Assembly (NCBI RefSeq): GCF_041245805.1
Contig: NZ_CP162490.1
Location: 4,441,001-4,505,000, forward strand
Reading direction: 5' to 3'
Length of the DNA stretch: 64,000 nucleotides
From: Xanthomonas sp. DAR 34887
Lineage (GTDB): Bacteria; Pseudomonadota; Gammaproteobacteria; Xanthomonadales; Xanthomonadaceae
Below are positions 57,084 through 64,000 of the stretch, in pieces (within the stretch, counting starts at the first letter, position 1; the number at the start of each line of letters is the position of its first letter). Under the pieces are notes generated by a model. That model made no database searches. It worked only from the letters and a program-made list of their open reading frames with translations, and was not told the DNA's origin. The translations under genes were made by a program, and so were the position numbers.

Positions 57084-58532
57084 TCAGCGGCCCGAGTCCG
57101 GATTCACGACGCGCGGCGTCTCCCCGGCCTGCGCCAGCCGGCGCAGATCATCGACGAAGCCACGATAGGCCGCCGCACCGGCCTCGCCGCCGCGCTGGCG
57201 CAGCACCCACGACGGATGCACGGTGGCGAGCGCGCGGCTGCCGTCGGCCAGCGCCTGCCACTGCCCGCGCTGCGCCATCAGCGCAAAGCCGTTGCCGAGC
57301 ACCGCGCGCGCGGCGGTGGCGCCCAGGCACAGCACCACGCGCGGGCGCACCCGCGCCAGTTCGCCGGCCAGCCAGAAGCGGCAGGCCTCCACCTGCGCAC
57401 GTTCCGGGTTGCGGTGCAGCCGCGCCTTGCCGCGTTGCTCGAAGCGGAAATGCTTGACCGCATTGGTCACGTACAGCCCGGCGCGGGCGATGCCGAGTTC
57501 GTGCAGCGCGCGATCGAACAGGCGCCCGGCCGGGCCGACGAACGGCCGCCCGCTCAGGTCCTCCTCGTCGCCGGGCTGCTCGCCCACCACCATCACCGCC
57601 GCATCGCGCGGTCCCTCGCCGAACACGGTCTGCGTGGCCGGCTGCCACAGCGGGCAACGCCGGCACTCGCGCGCCGCCGCGCGCAGCGCATCGAGGCTGT
57701 CATCGGCCTCGATCGCGGCCGGCGGCGGCGGCGCGGGAATGCGCCGGCGCACCGGCTCCGGCGCGCGCTCGGCCATCTCGCGCACGCGCTGCCCGGCATC
57801 GCGGATCAGGCCCGGCAGCAGCTGCGTCTCCGGCAGGTTCTTCCAGTACTTCTGCGGCATCTCCTGACGCATCATGTCCGGGTTGAGCCGCGCCGGATTG
57901 AAGATGTTGGCGTAGTAGGTGCGCCACAGCGCATCCTGCGCATCGTCGGCCGGCGCATCGGCGCGCTGCGCGCCGGCGCCGAACTGCAGCGCCGCACCGT
58001 CCCAGCGCACGCTGCGGTACGGGGTCAGGATCGCCCAGCGCATGCCGGCGAAACGGCGCGCGAAGAACGGCGCGATGCGATCGACGATGTGGTGTTCCGG
58101 CTCGAACCAGGCGACGAACGCCTCCTCCTCGCCCGGCACCTCGCGGAAACGCACGAACGCCTTCATCTTGTGGCTGTCGCGGCGCACCGCCTGCGCCCAC
58201 TGCTGCGCCCGGTGCATATCGGCATCGGTGGCCTGCTGCAACAGCGCACGCTCGCCCGACCCGATCCGCCACAACAACCGATACAGCAACGCATGCCGCT
58301 GCGGATCGCGATGGCACAGCGCCGCCCCCGCCAACGCCAGGAACTCCGCCGAAACCCGCGGCGCCGCCACCGTAGCCGGCAACCCAACCACATCGGTCCC
58401 GGCCAGCAACCCACCCTGCGCATCCCCCTCCCAGAGCACCGACTCCGGCGCCACCTGCGCACACCACGCCGCCCGCGCCGCCACCCGCCACGCCTCCAGA
58501 CTCCACCCCGGCACCACCTCAGCCCGAAACAC
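57084..58532 (-). CDS. UdgX-type uracil-DNA-binding protein fused to DUF4130
   Basis: 482 residues from a GTG at 58532 preceded by GAGGGGGGAACC. The N-terminal 250 residues match the DUF4130 domain linked to the radical SAM partner (FVAWFEPEHHIVDRIAPFFA, MRWAILTPYRSVRWDG). The C-terminal part (about 275-482) is a UDG: cysteine pair CRRC, motif VVGEQPGDEEDLSGRPFVGP, and HPSWVLRQ. The loop RGKARLH corresponds to the KRRIH loop of mycobacterial UdgX, with His373 as the residue that would become covalently joined to uracil-excised DNA. Two more cysteines (EACRFWL, VLCLGAT) complete a likely [4Fe-4S] site. The partner gene lies upstream on the same strand. Confidence 0.9.
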   Translation of the reverse strand: MFRAEVVPGWSLEAWRVAARAAWCAQVAPESVLWEGDAQGGLLAGTDVVGLPATVAAPRVSAEFLALAGAALCHRDPQRHALLYRLLWRIGSGERALLQQATDADMHRAQQWAQAVRRDSHKMKAFVRFREVPGEEEAFVAWFEPEHHIVDRIAPFFARRFAGMRWAILTPYRSVRWDGAALQFGAGAQRADAPADDAQDALWRTYYANIFNPARLNPDMMRQEMPQKYWKNLPETQLLPGLIRDAGQRVREMAERAPEPVRRRIPAPPPPAAIEADDSLDALRAAARECRRCPLWQPATQTVFGEGPRDAAVMVVGEQPGDEEDLSGRPFVGPAGRLFDRALHELGIARAGLYVTNAVKHFRFEQRGKARLHRNPERAQVEACRFWLAGELARVRPRVVLCLGATAARAVLGNGFALMAQRGQWQALADGSRALATVHPSWVLRQRGGEAGAAAYRGFVDDLRRLAQAGETPRVVNPDSGR

Positions 58533-58609
58533 GGTTCCCCCCTCGCATCACCGCCCCCACACCAGCGCGACAGACACCAACCCCCTCATTACCAAAGCAA
58601 CATCGACCG

Positions 58610-58960
58610 CTGTTGCTGTTGCTGTTGCTGTTGCCGGTGATCTTGCTTTTGAAACTTCCCGCCTTAAAGCGAGCCGAGCACCGCAGTGGCGAGCGGCCGA
58701 AGAGGCGCCCCTGTTTGAGCGAAGCGAGTTTGGGCGCCGTCCCGAAAAGGGGATAAATGCCGCTCGCCGCGAGGAGCGCAGGGGACCGGTGCAGCTGTAT
58801 CGCACCGGCTCGCGTCGGGCGGGAGCGGTTTTGGTTACTTTTGCCAAGACAAAAGTGACTCGCGCCGACCGGCGCGAAAGCTCTTGATCTTGCTCTTGCT
58901 TCAGCAACTGCCTTTGCAGTTGCGGTTGCAGCTGCGGTTGCACGAACCAGCGCACCACCC
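58610..58960. repeat. repeat block between the radical SAM and UdgX genes
   Basis: Four perfect CTGTTG units (58610-58633) lead into a block of about 233 bases bounded by direct repeats TGATCTTGCTTTTG (58638-58651) and TGATCTTGCTCTTG (58885-58898). Inside are GAGCGAAGCGAGTTTGGGCG, GGTTACTTTTGCCAAGACAA with a short palindrome, and CGCGCCGACCGGCGCG. Degenerate GTTGC(A/G) units follow to about 58955. It fills the 452-base gap; no gene is supported. Confidence 0.78.
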
Positions 58961-58984
58961 CAACACCACCCCCACCCCACCAAG

Positions 58985-60229
58985 TCAATCAAACAACCCA
59001 CCCTGCCGCGGCGCCGGCGCCAACTGCGCCCGCAACCGCTGCGGATCGTCCAAACGCTGGCGCGGATGATGATCCAGCACACTGACGAACGGCAGCACCT
59101 TCTTCATCGGCATCCGCAACCGCGCCAGATCCCCCACGCGCAACCGCGCATGCCGCCGCGACAACAACAACCGCTCCACATTGCGCGTGCCCAACCCCGG
59201 CACCCGCAACAACATCTCCCGCGCCGCCGTATTCAGATCCACCGGAAACCGCTCCGGATGCCGCAGCGCCCAGGCCAGCTTCGGATCCACGTCCAGATCG
59301 AGCATGCCGCTGGCCGCCTCCGGCGCGATCTCCTCCACCGAGAAATCGTAGAACCGCAGCAGCCAGTCGGCCTGGTACAGACGATGCTCGCGCTGCAACG
59401 GCGGCGCCTGCAGCGGCAGCTTCGAGGACGCATCGGGAATCGGACTGAACGCGGAGTAGTACACCCGCCGCAGCCGGTAATTGCCGTAGAGATTGTGGCT
59501 GGTGCGCAGGATCGCGCGGTCGTCGGCCGCGTCCGCGCCGACGATCATCTGCGTGCTCTGCCCGGCCGGCGCGAAGCGCGGCGGCTTGGCGCTGAGCTTG
59601 CGCTCGGCCTTGCGCGCCTCCTTGCTTTCCTCGATGCGCCAGCGCAGCTCGCCCATCGCCGCGCGGATGCCGCCGACGCTCTTCTCCGGCGCCAGCCGGG
59701 TCAGGCCCTGCTCGGTCGGCAGCTCGACATTGATGCTCAGCCGGTCGGCGTAGCGGCCGGCCGCGGCCAGCAGTTCCGGCGCCGCATCGGGAATGGTCTT
59801 GAGGTGGATGTAACCGGCGAAGCGGTGCTCCTCGCGCAGCTGTCGCGCCACTTCCACCAGCTGTTCCATCGTGTAGTCGCTGTTGCGGATGATGCCGCTG
59901 GACAGGAACAGGCCCTCGATGTAATTGCGCTTGTAGAAGTCCAGGGTCAGCTTGACCACTTCGGCCGGCGCGAAGCGCGCGCGGCGCACGTTGCTGGACA
60001 CGCGATTGACGCAGTACGCGCAATCGAACACGCAGAAATTGGTCAGCAGAATCTTCAGCAGCGACACGCAGCGGCCATCGGGCGTGTACGAATGACAGAT
60101 GCCCATGCCCTCGGTGCTGCCGATGCCGCCGCTGCGCAACGAATGGCGCTGGTCCGCGCCGCTGGAGGCGCAGGAGGCGTCGTATTTGGCCGCGTCGGCG
60201 AGCACGGCGAGCTTTTCGAGGGTATTCAC
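58985..60229 (-). CDS. radical SAM protein linked to UdgX (putative DNA modification/repair)
   Basis: 414 residues. Radical SAM cluster CX3CX2C in NFCVFDCAYCVNR, GSTEGMGICHSYTPDG and LLKILLTNF before it, FLSSGIIRNSDYTMEQLVEV after it, ELPTEQGLTRLAPEK in the barrel, and a C-terminal helix-hairpin-helix LLRVPGLGTRNVERLLLSRR that suggests DNA binding. This is the family annotated as putative DNA modification/repair radical SAM protein, usually encoded next to UdgX/DUF4130. The reaction is unknown. Here it is upstream of its partner with a repeat block in between. Confidence 0.9.
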   Translation of the reverse strand: MNTLEKLAVLADAAKYDASCASSGADQRHSLRSGGIGSTEGMGICHSYTPDGRCVSLLKILLTNFCVFDCAYCVNRVSSNVRRARFAPAEVVKLTLDFYKRNYIEGLFLSSGIIRNSDYTMEQLVEVARQLREEHRFAGYIHLKTIPDAAPELLAAAGRYADRLSINVELPTEQGLTRLAPEKSVGGIRAAMGELRWRIEESKEARKAERKLSAKPPRFAPAGQSTQMIVGADAADDRAILRTSHNLYGNYRLRRVYYSAFSPIPDASSKLPLQAPPLQREHRLYQADWLLRFYDFSVEEIAPEAASGMLDLDVDPKLAWALRHPERFPVDLNTAAREMLLRVPGLGTRNVERLLLSRRHARLRVGDLARLRMPMKKVLPFVSVLDHHPRQRLDDPQRLRAQLAPAPRQGGLFD

Positions 60230-60329
60230 CCGGAAACGATGCCTGCTTGCCGTCTCAGCCTGTGAGACGGCGATGCGGTCGCGCCTTCATCGCGATGAAC
60301 CGCTCAGGCCGGCCCGCGCGGCCGCCAGC

Positions 60330-61136
60330 TCAGGCGGCGAGGCGTTGCGCGCCGCCGTCGAAGCGGTACAGATCCATCGCGATCATCCCGGCGTCGATGC
60401 CGGCATCGATGCGCTGTGCGCCCAACCCCTGCTCGCCGGCCGCGCCCATCGCGAAGTAGATCGGCAACCAGTGCTCGTCGGTCGGATGCGCGCGCTCGGC
60501 GAACGGCGCCTGCCGGCGGTAATCGAGCAAGGCCGGCAGATCCTCGCGCAACAAGGCCTGTTCCACCCACTCGATGAACGGGCGCACGTACGGCGCATCC
60601 TTGCCTTCGGCGTAGCGGCCGAAGTCGTGCAAATTGTGGGTGATGCTGCCCGAGCCGACCAGCAGCACGCCGTCGTCGCGCAGCGGTGCCAGCGCGCGGC
60701 CCATCGCCAGCTGGTGCGCGGGGCCCAGTTCCGGCTGGATCGACAGCGGCAGCACCGGGACGTCGGCCTGCGGGTACAGCAGCGACAACGGCACCCACAC
60801 GCCATGGTCCAGCCCGCGGCGTTCGTCCACGTAGGGCTGCAGGCCTGCGCGCTCGAGCCGTTCGGCGACCTCGCGCGCCAGCGCCGGCGCGCCCGGCGCC
60901 GGATACTGCATCTCGTGCAGCGCGCGCGGGAAGCCGCCGAAGTCGTGGATGGTCTGCGGCTGCGCCGCCGCGCCGACCATCGGCCGCCGTCCGAGCCAGT
61001 GCGCCGATGCCACCACGATCGCGCGCGGACGCGGCAGCGTCGCCGCCAGTTCGGCCAGGCGCACGCCCACCAGGCCCGGATCCAGCGCGGTCATCGGCGA
61101 ACCATGCGAGATATAGAGCGAAGGCAGACGGGACAT
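60330..61136 (-). CDS. extradiol ring-cleavage dioxygenase, DODA/LigB-type
   Basis: 268 residues from the ATG at 61136, which has GGAG ten bases upstream. Metal ligands typical of the class III DODA-like family: His11 in LYISHGSPMTAL, His46 in VVASAHWLG, and a later GSGSITHNLHDFGRY and HPTDEHWLP. Related to E. coli YgiD and plant DOPA dioxygenase; cleaves catechol-type rings with Fe or Zn. Divergently transcribed from a LysR gene that probably controls it. The natural substrate cannot be read from the sequence. Confidence 0.88.
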   Translation of the reverse strand: MSRLPSLYISHGSPMTALDPGLVGVRLAELAATLPRPRAIVVASAHWLGRRPMVGAAAQPQTIHDFGGFPRALHEMQYPAPGAPALAREVAERLERAGLQPYVDERRGLDHGVWVPLSLLYPQADVPVLPLSIQPELGPAHQLAMGRALAPLRDDGVLLVGSGSITHNLHDFGRYAEGKDAPYVRPFIEWVEQALLREDLPALLDYRRQAPFAERAHPTDEHWLPIYFAMGAAGEQGLGAQRIDAGIDAGMIAMDLYRFDGGAQRLAA

Positions 61137-61316
61137 GACGGACATTCTCCAAGGGGGATGAGGCGCGGCGTCCGCGAATCGGGACGTTGCCGGGCCAGCG
61201 TCGCCGGCACGCATGCCCTGGTTCGCAGGGCAGTGGCGGCAGGTCCACAGCGTATTCCCGCTGCGAGGGGAGATAAATTACTCTGCGCCCGGATATCTAT
61301 TTCGGGAACGGCAACA

Positions 61317-62228
61317 ATGGATACGCTGGAAGCGATGCGCGTGTTCGTCACCGTGGTCGACCGCAACGGCTTCAACGCCGCCGCCGACGCGCTGGGCATG
61401 TCCACCGCCAGCGTCACCCGGCAGGTGGCCTGGCTGGAAAAGCGGCTCGGTCTGCGCCTGCTCAACCGCACCACGCGCCGGGTCAGCCCGAGCAGCGTCG
61501 GCACCGCCTACTACCAGCGCTGCCAGGTGCTGCTGGCCGAGTTCGATGACATGGAGGCGGCGGTCGGCGAGCAGGCGCTGACCCCGTCCGGCACGCTGCG
61601 CATCAACGCGCCCTTCAGCTTCAGCATCGCCCGGCTGGGGCCGCGCCTGGCCGGCTATCGCGCGCGCTATCCGCAGGTCGCGCTGGACCTGTCGCTGTCC
61701 GATCGCATCGTGGACATCGTCGAGGAAGGCTACGACATGGCGATCCGCATCACCCGCCAGGTCACCCCGACCCTGATCGCGCGCAAGCTCGGGCAGGTGC
61801 AGGCGTATCTGTGCGCCTCGCCGGCCTACCTGGAACGCGCCGGCACGCCGCGCCTGGCCGCCGACATCGCCGGGCACGAATTCCTGACCTACAGCTATTC
61901 GCCGCTAGGCGACGAGCTCGCCTTGCAGGGTCCCGACGGCGAGACCCGGGTGCGCATCCAGGGCGGACTGCGCGCCAACAGCGGCGACGTGCTGCGCGAG
62001 GCCGCCGTCGCCGGCATGGGCATCGTCCTGCAGCCGGACTTCATCGCCGAGCAGGAACTGGAGGACGGCCGCCTGGTGCGCGTGCTGCCCGACCACCAGT
62101 TGGCCCCGATCGGGGTCTATGCGGTCTACGCCAGCCGCAGCCACCTGGCACCGAAGGTGCGCAGCTTCATCGACTACCTGGTCGAGGTCGGCATCGAGCG
62201 CGACATGCACGGGAACGCGGTGCCCTGA
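61317..62228 (+). CDS. LysR-family transcriptional regulator
   Basis: 303 residues. N-terminal winged helix (MDTLEAMRVFVTVVDRNGFN, SVTRQVAWLEKRLGLRLLNR) and C-terminal effector domain with PSGTLRINAPFSFSIARLGP and YDMAIRITRQ. Of the CrgA-like subgroup that often governs adjacent oxidoreductases. It is divergent from the extradiol dioxygenase, with 180 bases between the two starts, the usual operator space for LysR regulators. Confidence 0.92.
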   Translation: MDTLEAMRVFVTVVDRNGFNAAADALGMSTASVTRQVAWLEKRLGLRLLNRTTRRVSPSSVGTAYYQRCQVLLAEFDDMEAAVGEQALTPSGTLRINAPFSFSIARLGPRLAGYRARYPQVALDLSLSDRIVDIVEEGYDMAIRITRQVTPTLIARKLGQVQAYLCASPAYLERAGTPRLAADIAGHEFLTYSYSPLGDELALQGPDGETRVRIQGGLRANSGDVLREAAVAGMGIVLQPDFIAEQELEDGRLVRVLPDHQLAPIGVYAVYASRSHLAPKVRSFIDYLVEVGIERDMHGNAVP

Positions 62229-62359
62229 GCGGCGGCGTCCGGCCGGCGCGGCGCCGGTCGGACACAACATCCTGCACGTGGCGCTGATCCAAGCGGCGGC
62301 GCATGCGCACAATGCCCGCGCTTCGCCCCCTCCCTTCACCCGATTCCAGGAGTTCGCCC

Positions 62360-62929
62360 ATGAGCAAGATCGCGATCGTCTATTTCAGCGGCTACGGCCA
62401 TACCGTCAAGCAGGCCGAGGCGGTACACGCTGGCGCCGCCAGCGTCGGCGAGGCCACGCTGTACCGCATCGACCAGGATGGCAACCTGCCCGAAGACGCC
62501 TGGGACGCCATCGGCCAGGCCGATGCGATTATCTACGGCAGCCCGACCTACATGGGCGGCCCGGCCTGGCAGTTCAAGAAGTTCGCCGACGCCAGCTCCA
62601 AGCCGTGGTTCGCGCTGGCGTGGAAGGACAAGATCGCCGCCGGCTTCACCAACTCGGCCTCGGTCAACGGCGACAAGTTCTCCACCATCGAATACTTCTG
62701 GACCCTGTCGCAGCAGCACGGCCAGATCTGGATCGGCACCGGCCTGCCGCCGTCCAACACCAAGGCGCACGGCCCGGCCGACGTGAACTGGACCGCGGGC
62801 TTCGCCGGCGCGCTGGCGATCTCGCCGTCGGACGCCTCGCCGGACGAGGCGCCGCGCGCGGGCGACCTGGAAACCGCGCGCCTGCTCGGCAAGCGCGTGG
62901 CCGAATACGCGGCCAAGCTCAAGGGCTGA
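62360..62929 (+). CDS. flavodoxin-like NAD(P)H:quinone oxidoreductase (WrbA-like)
   Basis: 189 residues, AGGAG nine bases before the ATG. FMN phosphate loop VYFSGYGHTVKQAEAVHAGA, isoalloxazine-binding GSPTYMGGPAWQFKKF and TNSASVNGDKFSTIEYFWTL with GTGLPPSNTKAHG. These features place it in the NADPH-dependent FMN reductase/WrbA group, which reduces quinones and protects against redox stress. It follows the LysR gene by 131 bases and is convergent with a second LysR gene. Confidence 0.88.
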   Translation: MSKIAIVYFSGYGHTVKQAEAVHAGAASVGEATLYRIDQDGNLPEDAWDAIGQADAIIYGSPTYMGGPAWQFKKFADASSKPWFALAWKDKIAAGFTNSASVNGDKFSTIEYFWTLSQQHGQIWIGTGLPPSNTKAHGPADVNWTAGFAGALAISPSDASPDEAPRAGDLETARLLGKRVAEYAAKLKG

Positions 62930-62984
62930 GTCCCGCAGCGCCGTCGCCACCGTCATGGCGGCGGCGGCGGTCCCCGCGGCACGT

Positions 62985-63012
62985 GCGGCACTGATCGGCC
63001 GATCAGTGCCGC
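62985..63012. other. 28-bp perfect palindrome between convergent genes
   Basis: GCGGCACTGATCGG followed at once by its exact complement CCGATCAGTGCCGC, with no spacer. It ends three bases before the stop of the LysR gene on the minus strand. It may fold as a bidirectional transcript end, though no T-run follows on either side, or be a protein-binding site. Confidence 0.75.
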
Positions 63013-63014
63013 GG

Positions 63015-63917
63015 CTACTCCGCCGCCGCGTTCGCCGCGCGCAGGTGGTCGATGAACACGCGCAGCTTCGGCGCCAGGTGTTCGCGCGCCGGGTAGTACA
63101 GATAGAAGCCGGCGAAGGGCTGCTGCCAGTCGTCGAGCACGCGCACCAGGCGGCCGGCGGCGACGTCGGCGGCGACCACCGATTCGAAACCCTGCGCCAG
63201 GCCCAGCCCGGCCAACGCCGCGGCATGGGTCAGGCCGCTGTCGTTGAACACCAGGGTGCCGCTCACCTCCACTTCGAAATCGCGGCCGTCGCGGGTGAAC
63301 TCCCAGGCCATGCGTCGGCCATTGCTCATGCGGTGCACGATGCAGTCGTGGTCGACCAGGTCGGCCGGCGTCTGCGGTGGCCGATGGCGCCGGAAATAGT
63401 CCGGTGCCGCACAGATCACCTGGCGCTGCATCGGCCCCAGCGGCACCGCGATCATGTCGCGCGCCAGGCATTCGCCCAGGCGGATGCCGGCATCGAAGCC
63501 CTCGGCCACCACGTCGACCAGGGCCGGGTCCACGCACAACTCCACCTCAATCTGCGGATAGCGCGCCAGGAACGACGGCAGCCAGGGCATCACCAGTTGG
63601 TCGGCGACCACCCGCGGCAGGGTGATGCGCAGGCGCCCGGCTGGACGGTCGCGCACCGTGTCCAGGTCCAGGAACGCCGCCTCGATCTGCGCCAGCCCAG
63701 GCTTCACCTGTTCCAGAAAGCGCGCGCCGTGTTCGCTCAGCGCCACCCGGCGCGTGGTCCGGTGCAGCAGGCGCACGCCCAGCTGCGCTTCCAGCGTGCG
63801 CACCGTCTGCGACAGGGCCGAGGCCGAGACGCCGAGTTCGTCGGCGGCGCGGGTGAAGCTGGCGTGGTGGGCGACGCGGGCGAAGGCGACCACGGCAGGC
63901 AGGGGGCTGGCAGCCAT
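63015..63917 (-). CDS. LysR-family transcriptional regulator
   Basis: 300 residues from the ATG at 63917; a TTG six codons upstream is less likely. Winged helix (VVAFARVAHHASFTRAADEL, SALSQTVRTLEAQLGVRLLH) and effector domain with AGRLRITLPRVVADQLVMPW and GFDAGIRLGECLARDMIAVP. Convergent with the flavodoxin-like gene, a pair often seen when such a LysR controls a quinone reductase, but here the regulated gene could equally lie upstream beyond the window. Confidence 0.92.
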   Translation of the reverse strand: MAASPLPAVVAFARVAHHASFTRAADELGVSASALSQTVRTLEAQLGVRLLHRTTRRVALSEHGARFLEQVKPGLAQIEAAFLDLDTVRDRPAGRLRITLPRVVADQLVMPWLPSFLARYPQIEVELCVDPALVDVVAEGFDAGIRLGECLARDMIAVPLGPMQRQVICAAPDYFRRHRPPQTPADLVDHDCIVHRMSNGRRMAWEFTRDGRDFEVEVSGTLVFNDSGLTHAAALAGLGLAQGFESVVAADVAAGRLVRVLDDWQQPFAGFYLYYPAREHLAPKLRVFIDHLRAANAAAE

Positions 63918-64000
63918 TGTGAAGCTCAACTTCAAGGAAGATGCAGACTATGCCAGTTTATCCATCTGGTCGAGCGGCGCATCCTGCCGTTCCCGCGGTT

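Noticed and set aside
58519..59082. Minus-strand open frames over the repeat block near 58.7 kb
   Set aside because: They translate the repeat and the CTGTTG microsatellite, have no ribosome site and mimic a pattern often mis-annotated in xanthomonad genomes.

Overview
The window is GC-rich, densely coded and has no tRNA, rRNA, CRISPR array or intact insertion sequence that I could see. Gene content and order point to the Xanthomonadaceae, most likely a Xanthomonas: glmU sits downstream of a complete atpIBEFHAGDC operon; lipoylated E2 and E3 pyruvate dehydrogenase genes are paired; there are a secreted gamma-class chorismate mutase, a YajQ protein, DUF3247/DUF3297/DUF3016/DUF1415 proteins, a UdgX plus radical-SAM pair, and many GTAGGAGCGGCTTCAGCCGCGA palindromes typical of this family. 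Species is inference only.

Layout. 1-6.7 kb: the tail of one and three complete FtsX/MacB-type ABC permeases, followed by a sigma-54 response regulator and its membrane kinase. 7-11 kb: a secreted beta-helix protein, glmU, a GtrA protein and a periplasmic chorismate mutase. 11-18.7 kb: the F1Fo ATP synthase operon on the minus strand with its promoter at about 18.7 kb, its terminator at about 11.1 kb and inverted repeats in several gene gaps. 18.9-26.5 kb: an orphan terminator hairpin, an outer-membrane barrel protein, lpdA-aceF, a TspO-like membrane protein, a deoxyinosine glycosylase and an OmpW protein. 26.5-30.8 kb: metNIQ methionine importer, a small membrane protein and an EamA transporter. 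30.9-34.4 kb: yajQ, DUF1415, rsuA with an RsmC-type methyltransferase, and a small protein. 34.9-40.4 kb: a sorbosone-dehydrogenase-like lipoprotein, an Sm-like DUF3247 protein, a hybrid kinase and small hypotheticals. 40.7-43.7 kb: alr-dadA with a divergent lrp. 44-52.3 kb: small hypotheticals, msrB, motAB, a BlaI-box-associated coiled-coil exported protein, and repeat-rich gaps. 52.4-56.1 kb: an ABC-2 exporter and a CPA1 Na+/H+ antiporter. 56.3-64 kb: a methyltransferase, UdgX/DUF4130 and its radical SAM partner, an extradiol dioxygenase with a divergent LysR, a flavodoxin-like oxidoreductase and a second LysR.

The genes are mostly chromosomal core functions. What stands out is the repeat load in the non-coding DNA: short palindromes, a composite element of about 220 bp present three times, inverted GGGAATCGGGAATGG arms in ATP synthase gene gaps, tandem 113-bp and 138-bp units, and a repeat block between the radical SAM and UdgX genes. 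The strongest candidates for under-described biology are the radical SAM/UdgX DNA-repair pair, the exported Gln-rich protein behind two BlaI/CopY-like operators, the permease array coupled to an NtrC-type two-component system, and the terminated leader upstream of the 19.1 kb porin-like gene.
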